Assembly (NCBI GenBank): GCA_942491465.1
Contig: CALOBA010000006.1
Coordinates: 1 to 64,000 of the forward strand
Direction: 5' to 3'
From: CALOBA01 sp942491465
GTDB taxonomy: Bacteria; Pseudomonadota; Gammaproteobacteria; Chromatiales; Chromatiaceae
Length of the DNA stretch: 64,000 nucleotides
Part shown: piece by piece, positions 27,376 through 35,922 of the stretch
Layout: the number at the start of each line of letters is the position of its first letter
How positions within the stretch are numbered: position 1 is the first letter of the stretch
The notes under the pieces: generated by a model
Told to the model about the DNA's origin: nothing
The model's database searches: none
Seen by the model: only the letters and a program-made list of their open reading frames with translations
Made by a program: the position numbers and the translations under genes

Positions 27376-28301
27376 GGCTCGGCCCCGGTCGGCGGCGGCG
27401 CATCCGCGCTGACCAACGCATCGGCCACGCGCTTGAGATTGGCGCTGTAGTCCGGCGCCAGCGGATCGATGGCCACGACGCGGCCATCGATGGCCTGCGC
27501 CACTCGGGCGGCGGCGCGGCGGTCGAACTGGGGCTGCACGAAGACCACGCGGATGCCGGTGGCGCGGGCCTGATCGATCAGGGCGGCGAGTCGGCGCGGG
27601 CCGGGGGTCTTGCCTTCCAGCTCGATGGGGATCTGCTCCAGGCCGTAGTCGTCGGCGAAGTAGCCCCAGGCCGGATGAAAGACGAGGAAGCGCCGATCTT
27701 CGAGGTCCGCGAGACGCCGGCTCAGCCAGCTGTCGAGGGTCGCGAGGTCGGCATCGAAGGCGCGTTCGCCGGCGGCGTAGTGGTCGGCTGCGCTCGGGTC
27801 GAGGGCGGCGAGCCGAGCGGCGATGCCGCGCGCCATCACCCGAGCCCGGCGCGGGCTGGTCCAGATGTGCGCGTCCAGCGTCTCGGCGTCGTCCGCTTGC
27901 CCCCCCTGCCCCTTATGGGGCCCGTGGTCGTGGGCCGGCAGCGAGCGCAGCGCGATCCCGTCGCGCAGATCAAGGACCTCAAGGCCCGGGCTTGCGGCTT
28001 CGAAGCGGCGCATCCAGGCGTTCTCGAACGGCACGCCGACGCGCACATAGAGGTCCGCGTCGGCCAGGGATGCGACTTGGCGGGGGGAGGGGTCGTAGGT
28101 GGCCGGGCTATGGCCCGGCGGCACCATGACCTCGACCCGCACCCGATCGCCGCCGATGCGCTCGACGAAGGTCTTCAGGGGCAGCACGCTGACGACGATA
28201 TGCAGCGAAGCGGCGTAGACGCTGCCGAGGCCGCCGACCATCAGGGTCAGCGCAACAACCGCAAGGGCTAGTGTCTTGGGTCGCTGGCGGGATTCGGTCA
28301 T
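27372..28301 (-). CDS. znuA: Zinc ABC transporter substrate-binding protein ZnuA
   Basis: 309 residues from ATG 28301. The signal peptide (LALAVVALTLMVGGLGSVYA) leads into a cluster 9 metal-binding protein. Likely zinc ligands are His in PPGHSPATYDP, HIWTSP and FHPAWGYF, and an acidic residue near the C-terminus. The usual His-rich loop is short (AHDHGPHKG). It captures zinc in the periplasm. A Zur box lies about 70 bases upstream of the start. Confidence 0.93.
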   Translation of the reverse strand: MTESRQRPKTLALAVVALTLMVGGLGSVYAASLHIVVSVLPLKTFVERIGGDRVRVEVMVPPGHSPATYDPSPRQVASLADADLYVRVGVPFENAWMRRFEAASPGLEVLDLRDGIALRSLPAHDHGPHKGQGGQADDAETLDAHIWTSPRRARVMARGIAARLAALDPSAADHYAAGERAFDADLATLDSWLSRRLADLEDRRFLVFHPAWGYFADDYGLEQIPIELEGKTPGPRRLAALIDQARATGIRVVFVQPQFDRRAAARVAQAIDGRVVAIDPLAPDYSANLKRVADALVSADAPPPTGAEP

Positions 28302-28368
28302 GCTCGGTGTGCTCGACTGGGTGGTGGATGGCGGGCCGGGGCGGTGAAGGCAATGAGGCCGCGGTGAG

Positions 28369-28387
28369 AATGCAATATTATAACATC
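28369..28387 (-). promoter_or_regulatory. Zur box upstream of znuA
   Basis: AATGCAATATTATAACATC matches the gammaproteobacterial Zur operator, whose core is a GTTATAATATAAC-like palindrome. It is an AT-rich island in very GC-rich DNA, located 68-86 bases upstream of the znuA start. The operon contains zur itself. Repression by zinc-loaded Zur is inferred. Confidence 0.8.
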
Positions 28388-28409
28388 GGTGCACGGCGAG
28401 CCTGCTTGG

Positions 28410-31400
28410 TCATTCTCCCCCCTTGGCGCCCTGGCGCTGCATCGATGCCGCGTCGATGTCCGCGCGCAATCGCGCGATGCGCTGGCGGCTGCGGTCGTTC
28501 TCCATGAATGTGGCCACCTCGTCAACGGGCATGGGCCGGCTGATCAGGTAGCCCTGGATGGCGTCGCAGCCGACCTCGATCAGGAAGCGCAGCTGGGCCT
28601 CGGTCTCGACGCCCTCGGCGATGGACTGCTTGCCCAAGGTCTCGGTCATGGCGACGATGGTGCGCACGATGGAGCGGTCGTTGTCGTCGGTCTCGATGTC
28701 GCGCACAAAGCTGCGGTCGATCTTCAGCGTGCTGAACGGCAGCTGCTTGAGTCGGCCGAGGGAGGATTCGCCGGTGCCGAAGTCATCGATGGCCAGGTCG
28801 AATCCGGCGCCTACCAGATCGTTCCACAGGGCCAGGGTCGCCTCCGACGGGCGCATGGCCGTCTCGACGATCTCCAGCTCCAGGTCCGCCGGGGTGATGC
28901 CGGCATCGCGCACGATCTGCGTGAGCATCGCCTGCAATGCCCGCGGATGGAAGACGAGCGCGTCCAGGTTGCAGGCGATGCGACCGACCGGCAGGCCGAT
29001 CTTGCGCCAGTGGGCGCGTTGATGGGCGGCGCTGTGCACCACCCAGCGGTTGATGCCCTGCATCAACCCGGCCTCGCGGGCCTCATCCAGGAATTGGCCG
29101 GGCCCGAGCAGGCCGAGTTCGGGGTGCTGCCAGCGGATCAGGGCCTCGAAGCCGAGTAGCGAGCCATCGGCCAGCGACAGCTTGGGCTGGTAGTAGAGCC
29201 GGAACTGGTCCTCGCTCAGGGCGCGGCGCAGGCTCGATTCCAGCGCAAAGCGGCGGCTCGCGTCGACGGCCAGCGACGCGGTGAACAAGTGACAGCCGTC
29301 GCGTCCCTGGCGCTTGACCAGGTACATGGCGCTGTCGGCGCTCTTCAGCAGGGTGGTTGGATCATCGCCGTCGCTGGGGTAGCGGGCGACGCCGATGCTG
29401 GCGGTGACGTGCAGCTCGGTCTCCTGGATCGACATCGGCTCGCGAATGACCGTCAGCAGATTCCCGGCGATGCGTTCGATGGTCTCCGGCTGGTCCACGT
29501 CCTCGAGCAGGATCGCCAGCTCGTCGCCGCCGATCCGCGCCATATCGTCGTGCCGGCGCAGCGCCCGGCGGACGCGGGCCGCCACCTCCAGCAGCATGCG
29601 ATCACCCACCAGGTGCCCCAGGGTCTCGTTGATGCGCTTGAACCGGTCGATGTCCAGATACAGCAGTGCCAGGCCGCTGCCGCGCTCCCGCGCCCGATCC
29701 ACCGCGCGGGCCAGGATCTCCATGAACGCGGTGCGGTTGAACAGGCCGGTGAGCTGATCCTGGTAGGCGAGGTCGCGCAGACGGGCCTCCTTGGCGCGCC
29801 GCTCGGTGATGTCGGAGCAGACGCCGACATAGCTGAATACTTGGCCCTGCTCATCGCGCACCGCCGTTATCCGCAACCACTGGGGATAGATCTCGCCGTC
29901 CTTGCGTCGGTTCCAGATCTCGCCTTCCCAGGTATCGTCGTCGTAGATCTGCGTCCACATGGCGCGGTAGAAGGTCGTGTCGTGGCGCCCGGAGGCGAAG
30001 ATACGAGGATTTTGTCCGATGACCTCGGCCTCTCGGTAGCCGGTGATCGCCGTAAAGGCAGCGTTGATGGCGCGAATTTTGCGATCCGCGTCGGTCACCA
30101 TGACCCCTTCGGCCAGGTTGCTGAAGGCGGTCTCGGTCTGTCGCAGTCGGATGCGGGCCTGATATTCCTCGGAGATGTCCCGAAACAGGACGATGCTGCC
30201 GCTGACCTTGCCCCGTTCGCGCAGTGGCGAGGCGACCGCGCTGACCTGCAGGAGCGTGCCGTCGCCACGGCGGAAGACTGCGTCGTCGCTGCGGTAGACC
30301 TCGCCCGCGAGCGTTTCGGCAAGGATCGGACAGCCCTGGGTCGAGACCCGGGTCGCTGCGCCCGGGTGCTGATGGAACTGTACGTGGGCGTCGCAGCCGA
30401 TCAGCGTCGCCTTGGGCAGCCCAAGCAGCTCGGCGGCAGCGCGGTTGGCGTACAGCGTACGCCCCTCGCGGTCGGTCACATAGAGCCCTTCGGCCATGTG
30501 CTCGCCGATGATCCGCATCTGCTCGCGGGAGGCCAGCAGCCGTCTGAGCACCGCGGCGCCGCTCAGGATGAGCAAGCTGCCGATGCTGAAGATCAGCACC
30601 GCGCGCGCCAACCGGTCTGGATGGGTCTCGTCGCTGGCGTAGGCCGCCAGATAGGCCGCCGGCGGATCAGTCAGCGTCGGCAGCGGGTGCAGCGTCGCCA
30701 GATAGCAGCGAAGCGGCTTCAGGCAAATCCGCCGGCTATAGCGCTCCCCCCGCGCCATGGCGTCAGCGAGGTGCGGGTCGGCAGCCAGGCTTCGATGCAG
30801 GGCGGCGATCCATTCATCCGGGTCACCCGATGCACCCTGCGGCGACGTTGCACCCTGTCCGAGTTCGATGTCGGTGCGGCCCGCCCCTTGCGGGTCCGGG
30901 GCCGATGATGGCGCGGAGCGGGGAAGCAGTAATCGTGTTGTGGCCGCAGGGGCGAACGGGTGGTGATGGCGAAGCCCCGGAAGCAGGCCGGCTTCGATTT
31001 GCAGATCCGCCACGCCGAGCACCTGTCCATCGGTGGTCAACGGATAGGCAAATTGGTAGGTAGGGGTGGAGGTATCCAGGACCAGCCCCTCCGTGGCGCG
31101 CGCCGTCTCCAATGCCCGTGCCACGATCGGGTTCGTTGCCGATATGCGTCGCTGCGCCCCTGCGGCCGCGTGGGAGCGCGCCATTGGCTCGCCGGCTGGG
31201 GAGAAGAACTGCACGGAGACGATAGCGTCGCCTGCCGGCAGATCCTTGACGCGCGCAAGCTCTGCGCCGAGTACGGCGCCGATGCGGGCGCGCTCGGTAT
31301 CGTCCGCCGCGGGCCACGAGGCCAACAGGCGCCGGGTTTGCTCGCGTTGCAGGCACAGATTCACCATGAGCCCGGTGATCTCGCGGGCATGCGCCAGCGA

Positions 31401-31544
31401 CATCTCCAAGGCGTTTGCCTGCGCGCGGGCCTGCTTTGCGAGCGCCGCATCGGCATCCGCCCGGAACAGGGAGTACGCCGCCCAGCCCAAGGCAAGCGCG
31501 GCGGCGATGGTCAGCAGCAGCGTGACGGTACTTAGGCGCCGCAT
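28410..31544 (-). CDS. Membrane sensor GGDEF-EAL protein with PAS domains
   Basis: 1044 residues from ATG 31544. Order: a transmembrane helix (TVTLLLTIAAALALGWAAYSL), a large periplasmic sensor region of about 270 residues, a second membrane helix (AVLIFSIGSLLILSGAAVL), two PAS domains with a PAC segment, a GGDEF domain and an EAL domain. The GGDEF active site reads IGGDELAILLED, with Leu in place of the usual Phe. The EAL domain keeps GFEALIRW, DDFGTGESSLGRL and QGYLISRP. Either cyclic-di-GMP synthesis or breakdown is possible, and breakdown seems better supported. It is a single gene, reading toward znuA. Confidence 0.9.
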   Translation of the reverse strand: MRRLSTVTLLLTIAAALALGWAAYSLFRADADAALAKQARAQANALEMSLAHAREITGLMVNLCLQREQTRRLLASWPAADDTERARIGAVLGAELARVKDLPAGDAIVSVQFFSPAGEPMARSHAAAGAQRRISATNPIVARALETARATEGLVLDTSTPTYQFAYPLTTDGQVLGVADLQIEAGLLPGLRHHHPFAPAATTRLLLPRSAPSSAPDPQGAGRTDIELGQGATSPQGASGDPDEWIAALHRSLAADPHLADAMARGERYSRRICLKPLRCYLATLHPLPTLTDPPAAYLAAYASDETHPDRLARAVLIFSIGSLLILSGAAVLRRLLASREQMRIIGEHMAEGLYVTDREGRTLYANRAAAELLGLPKATLIGCDAHVQFHQHPGAATRVSTQGCPILAETLAGEVYRSDDAVFRRGDGTLLQVSAVASPLRERGKVSGSIVLFRDISEEYQARIRLRQTETAFSNLAEGVMVTDADRKIRAINAAFTAITGYREAEVIGQNPRIFASGRHDTTFYRAMWTQIYDDDTWEGEIWNRRKDGEIYPQWLRITAVRDEQGQVFSYVGVCSDITERRAKEARLRDLAYQDQLTGLFNRTAFMEILARAVDRARERGSGLALLYLDIDRFKRINETLGHLVGDRMLLEVAARVRRALRRHDDMARIGGDELAILLEDVDQPETIERIAGNLLTVIREPMSIQETELHVTASIGVARYPSDGDDPTTLLKSADSAMYLVKRQGRDGCHLFTASLAVDASRRFALESSLRRALSEDQFRLYYQPKLSLADGSLLGFEALIRWQHPELGLLGPGQFLDEAREAGLMQGINRWVVHSAAHQRAHWRKIGLPVGRIACNLDALVFHPRALQAMLTQIVRDAGITPADLELEIVETAMRPSEATLALWNDLVGAGFDLAIDDFGTGESSLGRLKQLPFSTLKIDRSFVRDIETDDNDRSIVRTIVAMTETLGKQSIAEGVETEAQLRFLIEVGCDAIQGYLISRPMPVDEVATFMENDRSRQRIARLRADIDAASMQRQGAKGGE

Positions 31545-31858
31545 AGGCTCAAGCCGGGTGCGTGACGCCGACACAGCGTTGTCGAGGAGCGGTGTTGAGG
31601 TCTGCGCGCTGCGATCGATCGCTTGGGCATCGGGGCTCGGTGAATGAGAGGTTAAGCGGGGCTGAGCCCGAAGGGGTCTCATGCCGGGCCGCTATGGTGC
31701 CAAATTTCCGTGCGCCGTGGGGCGATCCGCCGAGCACCAGTCGTGGATGATCGGGAAACAAAAAGACCTCGGCTCAAGCGAGCCGAGGTCTTGCGGTGGG
31801 CTGGTTGTGCACAGCCGCCGCCCGCGGGAGGACGGGCGGGCCTGTGCTCATCGTCGAC
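31545..31858. other. Spacer between the GGDEF/EAL gene and the terminator region
   Basis: No gene was found. The stretch contains the intrinsic terminator at 31755-31790 and short GC-rich inverted repeats. The frames crossing it are shadows. Confidence 0.45.
31755..31790 (-). terminator. Rho-independent terminator
   Basis: A perfect 10-bp stem, GACCTCGGCT / AGCCGAGGTC, with a 6-base loop. On the minus strand it is followed by TTTTTGTTT. It would end leftward transcripts coming from the small membrane-protein gene at 32017-32199. Confidence 0.9.
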
Positions 31859-32020
31859 TAAGGCGATTTCTGTCAACTTTCATACCATCTGACTTGTCTT
31901 GACGCCCGCCTTCGGCGTCGGGCTGGCGGTCACATAGCGAGCTATGCTCTCGCCAGCCCTCCTTGAAGGCGAACGTCAATCCTGCGTCATCTGGTATGAA
32001 AGTTTCCGGCAATCGCCTAA
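31859..32020. mobile_element. Second MITE-like element with 34-bp inverted ends
   Basis: The left end TAAGGCGATTTCTGTCAAC and the inverted right end TAGGCGATTGCCGGAAAC continue into the shared CTTTCATACCAKMTGAC sequence. They bound about 160 bases with inner palindromes (CTGGCG...CGCCAG). There is no coding capacity. The right end overlaps the stop codon of the small gene at 32017, so the insertion may have trimmed that gene. Confidence 0.75.
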
Positions 32021-32199
32021 AGCCCGTCGACCTCCAGAAACGGATTGCGGGACGCGCCTTCCTCGGCGTGGACTGGGGCGGGCGCGGCCTGCTCCACCAC
32101 CGCCGCCGGCTCTTGGACCGGGGCGCTGTCATTGGTAACCGAGAGGGTGGCACCAACACCACCGGCGACGGCGGCGACGACTGCAAGGGCTGCCAACAT
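32017..32199 (-). CDS. Small single-pass membrane or exported protein (60 aa)
   Basis: Starts at ATG 32199 behind a strong GGAGG eight bases upstream. It encodes MLAALAVVAAVAGGVGATLS, a hydrophobic N-terminus that could be a signal anchor or signal peptide, and an acidic, Ala/Pro/Glu-rich tail ending NPFLEVDGL. No family recognised. It has its own sigma-70-like promoter (32240-32267) and a terminator downstream, so it looks like a genuine, well-expressed single-gene unit. The final codons abut a MITE-like element, so the native C-terminus may be longer. Confidence 0.7.
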   Translation of the reverse strand: MLAALAVVAAVAGGVGATLSVTNDSAPVQEPAAVVEQAAPAPVHAEEGASRNPFLEVDGL

Positions 32200-32239
32200 G
32201 GTGAACCTCCAAATGGGTGTCAGCGTTAAGATGGGTTTT

Positions 32240-32267
32240 ATTATATAAGCAAATTCTAATATTTCAA
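32240..32267 (-). promoter_or_regulatory. Sigma-70-type promoter for the 60-aa gene
   Basis: On the minus strand TTGAAA (32267-32262) and TATAAT (32245-32240) are separated by 16 bases, inside an AT-rich island. The start codon of the small gene lies about 40 bases downstream of the -10 hexamer. Confidence 0.75.
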
Positions 32268-32361
32268 CCCGGATTGTCATGGCAGGCGAGCCGTGTTCCT
32301 GAACGAGATCGGCAAATCCGGGCTGTGGGTACCGAGGCGTGATCGCTCCTCGGCGTGCCGG

Positions 32362-32718
32362 TCAATCCGTTTGCGAGGCCGCGGGCTCTATGCTCGCCTG
32401 CCCGGTCGTGCGGTCGATGGTCACGTCCAGCGTCGCCGCCGCCGGGACTTGGTAGGGCTCGTCGCCGCAGCTGCAGCCGCCGACGGTCTCCGAGAACAGG
32501 ACCGCGACGCGCAGCCGGATGATCTCGGGATCGGCGCTCCGGGCGGTCAGCGTAATGGTGATGGGGCCGGTGATCATGCCGCCTTGGCTGGTACAGCGAT
32601 GCAGCCCCAGCCGCTCGGGTCCCAGCGCCTCCAGCTCGGCCTTGAACGCGGCCTCGAAGCCGTCGCCGCCCCAGTGCTCGGCGGCGCGGCTCAGGTCGAT
32701 GCCGGGATCAGCCCTCAT
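32362..32718 (-). CDS. Conserved hypothetical protein
   Basis: 118 residues, soluble, mixed alpha/beta, with a Cys pair in SETVGGCSCGDEPY and the segment GGMITGPITITLTARS. I do not recognise the family. The frame is well constrained, and its stop lies well clear of the small gene downstream. It begins 21 bases after the L,D-transpeptidase gene ends on the same strand, so the two are probably cotranscribed. Confidence 0.65.
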   Translation of the reverse strand: MRADPGIDLSRAAEHWGGDGFEAAFKAELEALGPERLGLHRCTSQGGMITGPITITLTARSADPEIIRLRVAVLFSETVGGCSCGDEPYQVPAAATLDVTIDRTTGQASIEPAASQTD

Positions 32719-32739
32719 GATCGCCGCGGGCCGGATTGC

Positions 32740-33804
32740 TCAGGTGCGAGCCGGAGGGGGCGCTATCCGCGCCGCGGAGCGCACCTCGGGTGGCGGTGCC
32801 GGTGGGGTATGGGGTGTCGGCCAAGCGTCATCCTCTGTCGGCAGGCTGCCGGGCGCAACGGCGTCGTCGTCCCTCGGTGCCGCGGCCTCTGCCGGGATAG
32901 GCGCAGCATCGGCCGGCGGGGTCGGTCGCTGTGCGGGGGCGGGCCGCGGCAGGGAGCGCTCGGCGGCGATCTCCGCATCGAGGGCATCGATCGGGCTGCC
33001 GCCGGCGGCCAGGGCCTTGCGCCGGGCCTCTGCCGCGACGCGCTCGCGACGGACCCGGGCGGCATAGTCGCCGTAGTCCGGCCCCGTGCCGATGATGGTG
33101 ACCGCTGTGCCGACGCCGACCTCCGGGAACAGCGCCGCGGCGATGCGGGCGGGCATGCGGATGCAGCCGTGGGATGCTGGCCGACCCGGATGCGGGATTG
33201 GGCCAGCATGCAGTCCGATGCCGTCGTAGGTCAGCCGCATGAAGTGGGGCATGCTGGCGCCGACGAAGCGTCCTCCCGGCGGGACGCGATCGCGACCGGC
33301 CTTCGCGTTGCCGCGTACCAGACCGCCGCCGCTGTTGTAGATCCGGCCGTACAGATTGGAGCGTTTGTCTTTGACCTTCTCCAGCACCTCGAACTGTCCG
33401 CTGGGCGTGGGGTGGCTGCTCAGACCGGTGGCGACCGTGGTCCAGCCGATCTGCTCGCTGCCGTTGTAGAAGCGTGCCTTCTGCTCGTTGGTGTCGATGA
33501 TGATCCGGGTCACGCCGCCTGCGCTGCCGGGCCAGTCGTAGAGCTGGCCGGGCTTGGCGATCTCCTGCGGTGGCGGGATCGGCTCGGCTTCGGTCTCGGG
33601 TTGGGGCTCGGTCTCGGTGACCTCGGGTGCCGCCGTCTCGCCCGCCGAGGTTTCGCCGTCAGGGCTCGGTAGCTGGAGCGGAAAGCCCGCGCAGCCCGTG
33701 AGCAGCAGCGCGAGGATGAAGGCCGGCAGCGTCGCCGCCGGCGTTGGGCGGCGGCGGTCGTCGCCGGCCGAGTTGCGGACGGGCATACGGGAAGCTGTGT
33801 TCAT
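32740..33804 (-). CDS. L,D-transpeptidase (YkuD domain) lipoprotein
   Basis: 354 residues. Lipobox LALLLTGCAG at about residue 38 gives lipid anchoring. A Glu/Pro-rich spacer leads to the YkuD catalytic domain with GIGLHAGPIPHPGRPASHGC, in which the final Cys is the nucleophile, followed by IRMPARIAAALF. The C-terminal 130 residues are Ala/Pro-rich. The enzyme would crosslink peptidoglycan (3-3 links) or attach a lipoprotein to it. Start ATG 33804. Confidence 0.9.
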   Translation of the reverse strand: MNTASRMPVRNSAGDDRRRPTPAATLPAFILALLLTGCAGFPLQLPSPDGETSAGETAAPEVTETEPQPETEAEPIPPPQEIAKPGQLYDWPGSAGGVTRIIIDTNEQKARFYNGSEQIGWTTVATGLSSHPTPSGQFEVLEKVKDKRSNLYGRIYNSGGGLVRGNAKAGRDRVPPGGRFVGASMPHFMRLTYDGIGLHAGPIPHPGRPASHGCIRMPARIAAALFPEVGVGTAVTIIGTGPDYGDYAARVRRERVAAEARRKALAAGGSPIDALDAEIAAERSLPRPAPAQRPTPPADAAPIPAEAAAPRDDDAVAPGSLPTEDDAWPTPHTPPAPPPEVRSAARIAPPPART

Positions 33805-34514
33805 TTGGGGTCAGTTGCTTGGTCTCTGGGCGCCGACGGCACGATGCTGTGCAACATAACCGATCAGGGGGGGCGATGGCAAAGTCCCGCACCCGCCGGG
33901 AACGCCGAATATCGTTGGCCGGACAGCGGGTTGCGTCTGCCGAGCCGGGGGTTCGGCGCGCGCCTCACAGCGGCGGCGATGCCGTGGCCGGCCGCTCGCC
34001 GGTTTCGCGCGCTTTGAACCTAGAAAGAGCAGTTGAACGGCCTCGAGGGTGCGTCCCGCGTGGGTCCTGGCGAGGCACAACGAGGCGGAATGGTCGTTCC
34101 ATTCCAACGAGTTGTAACGAAGCCAGGGGCCGCGCGGGGCGTGCACTCGGGGTCGTAGCGGCCTTCACCCAATGGGTGAGCTCCGGTACTGGTAGTCATT
34201 ACTGGAAAAACAGATGCTTGAGTTTGCCTCAGAGCGGTCAACTGCTCTTTCTAGGTTGAACGTTCGTCCACCGGAGCGGTCGGAACGACGGGAGTTTCGA
34301 GGGGCGGGTGCAGCTGCTTGCGGTGGAGTTCGTCAGGATCTCGGCGCCGTCCGCCGAGCGGATGGCGACCTCGGCCTTGGCCGGGAACGCGCCGGTTTCC
34401 TGAACGAAGACCAGCCCTGGCTTTTCCAGGTCGACGCAGAATCGGTATAGTCGCAGCGAGGGACAATTCCGGCAGGGGCCTTCGGGCCGGTCGACGACCA
34501 GCGGAGATGTTTCG
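33805..34514. other. Long gene-free stretch with an inverted-repeat element
   Basis: No supported gene. 34012-34262 is bounded by inverted repeats (listed separately). To its right, a minus-strand frame at about 34270-34500 contains RLYRFCVDLEKPGLVFVQ and is unusually protein-like. It has no plausible start and overlaps the CPCC gene, so it may be a fragment of a lost gene. Confidence 0.45.
34012..34262. mobile_element. Non-autonomous element with CTAGAAAGAGCAGTT inverted ends
   Basis: TTGAACCTAGAAAGAGCAGTT near 34014-34034 is repeated inverted as AACTGCTCTTTCTAGGTTGAA near 34241-34261. The interior of about 200 bases has smaller palindromes (AATGGTCGTTCCATT and CACCCAATGGGTG) and no gene. 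It looks like a MITE. Confidence 0.7.
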
Positions 34515-34913
34515 ATGCCCTTAGATGACGTCAAATTTCCCTGTCCATGCTGTGGCCACCTGGTCCATGATCGGGTGCCGGGATTCCACCAGACCTGCCC
34601 GATCTGCGGCTGGGAGGACGACCTGACGCAGCTTCGCTTTCCGCAGATGCCCGGCAGCAGCAACACCGTCAGCCTGCAGGAGGCGCAGCACAACTATCGG
34701 CGCTTCGGCGCCTCGGAGCGGCGCAACCTGGGGGCGACTCGGCAGCCGTTGGCTGAAGAGCCGCTGGAGTCGGCCTGGCGACCGCTGGATCCTGCCCGCG
34801 ACAATCTGGAGCAGCCGCGGCGGGGTAATCGCTACGCCGACAGCTATCCGTGGCCGGATACCACAGTGCTCTACTATTGGCGCCGGACCTACTGGCGCCG
34901 ACTGGCCAGCTGA
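34515..34913 (+). CDS. CPCC-family cysteine-rich protein
   Basis: 132 residues from ATG 34515 behind GGAG. The N-terminal zinc-ribbon-like motif is FPCPCCGHLVHDR followed by CPICGWEDD, the signature of the CPCC family (PF14206-like). The rest is acidic and aromatic-rich (WRRTYWRRL at the end). The function is unknown; relatives often sit near toxin or immunity genes, so an immunity role is possible. No partner toxin is visible here. Confidence 0.8.
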   Translation: MPLDDVKFPCPCCGHLVHDRVPGFHQTCPICGWEDDLTQLRFPQMPGSSNTVSLQEAQHNYRRFGASERRNLGATRQPLAEEPLESAWRPLDPARDNLEQPRRGNRYADSYPWPDTTVLYYWRRTYWRRLAS

Positions 34914-34927
34914 TGGGGTGCGGGCGG

Positions 34928-35305
34928 ATGCGCATTGTACTGGCGCCGAACGCCTTGACGGACAGCCGCAGTGCCATCGCGGCGGCCGACGCCATGGCCG
35001 AGGGCCTGTTCGCCGCCGATCCGGGTATCGACGTCGCCAATCCGCTCACGGGTACCCGGGGCGCGGCGCGGGTCTTTGCGCCGCAGAGGGGGGCCGAGGT
35101 TATACTGAAAGAGATCGGCATTGACGCCTTGTTCAGCCTCTGTCCCAGGGCCGTCGGCCTGGCGGAGGCGCAAGCACAAGTGCGTGCATTATTGGCTGCG
35201 GCGACCGAGCAGGTGCTCCGCGCCTTTCTGATCGGCCATCGGGCGGAACGTGGGGATCGGTCGCCTAACGATCCGACGCCGACCCTGGGTCCGAGCGTCG
35301 GCTAA
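34928..35305 (+). pseudogene. Glycerate 2-kinase with large internal deletion
   Basis: The frame opens MRIVLAPNALTDSRSA like the N-terminus of glycerate kinases (family length about 380). It then jumps directly to NPLTGTRGAARVFAPQRGAE, which in intact enzymes lies near residue 200, and then to the C-terminal segment ALFSLCPRAVGLAEAQAQ. Roughly 250 residues, including most of the active site, are missing, yet the frame stays open. It is probably inactive. Confidence 0.7.
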
Positions 35306-35318
35306 GCGGAGGCTGAAG

Positions 35319-35783
35319 ATGCTTGAAGAACGTTTGCGCATGCTGCGGAAGATGCCCATCCTGGGTGGAGTTCGCGATGATGTGCTGACGCTGATTATGC
35401 AGGGCGCCAAAGAACGGCGCCTTGCCGCCGGTGAGGTGTTGTTCGAGGAGGATGCGTTGGGCGAGGCGGTCTATTTGATCGAGTCCGGCGAAGTTGTAGC
35501 GGTGCGCAACCGCGATAACGCAGACTATCCGCTGAACCGGCTGGGCGCGGGTGATTCCGTCGGTGAGATGTCGTTTATCGACATGGGACCGCGCAGCGCG
35601 ACGGTCATCGCCGTGGTCGACAGCAAGCTGCTGGAGCTGACTCACGACACCTTTTTGCAGCTCTATCGTCGCGACATGGAGCAGTTCGCGTTGATTCAGA
35701 TGAATATGGCCCGAGAAATGAGCCGCCGGCTGCGGGCGGCCGACGATCTACGCTGCAGTCCCGTGGGTTCCGGGAACATCTGA
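35319..35783 (+). CDS. Cyclic nucleotide-binding domain protein
   Basis: 154 residues from ATG 35319 behind GGAGG. A single cNMP-binding beta-barrel: LAAGEVLFEEDALGEAVYLIESG, then the phosphate-cassette region GDSVGEMSFIDMGPRSATV. There is no DNA-binding domain. The cassette has Glu before Met-Ser but lacks the canonical Arg spacing of CRP, so the ligand is uncertain. Likely a signalling adaptor. Confidence 0.85.
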   Translation: MLEERLRMLRKMPILGGVRDDVLTLIMQGAKERRLAAGEVLFEEDALGEAVYLIESGEVVAVRNRDNADYPLNRLGAGDSVGEMSFIDMGPRSATVIAVVDSKLLELTHDTFLQLYRRDMEQFALIQMNMAREMSRRLRAADDLRCSPVGSGNI

Positions 35784-35810
35784 TGGCACGCCATCCGCTG
35801 GTCAGCTGCT

Positions 35811-35922
35811 TAGTCAAGGTTCAGAAACAAGTGGTGCAGACGCAACCACGAAATGGCCAATCAAAAGGTTCGGCGAGCGGGCGTCTGCGCCACTTGTTTC
35901 TGAATTGACAGAAATCGCCCTA
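35811..35922. mobile_element. CTAAG palindromic element, copy B (chimeric end)
   Basis: The left end is TAGTCAAGGTTCAGAAAC as in the other copies. The inner palindrome CAAGTGGTGCAGACGC / GCGTCTGCGCCACTTG is complete. The right end instead reads TTGACAGAAATCGCCCTAG, the terminus of the different MITE-like element at 31859. The right end reaches into the last codons of the DUF2189 gene. Confidence 0.75.

Noticed and set aside
34270..34693. Minus-strand frame containing RLYRFCVDLEKPGLVFVQ
   Set aside because: Protein-like for about 60 residues but without a start, and overlapping the well-supported CPCC gene; at best a relic.
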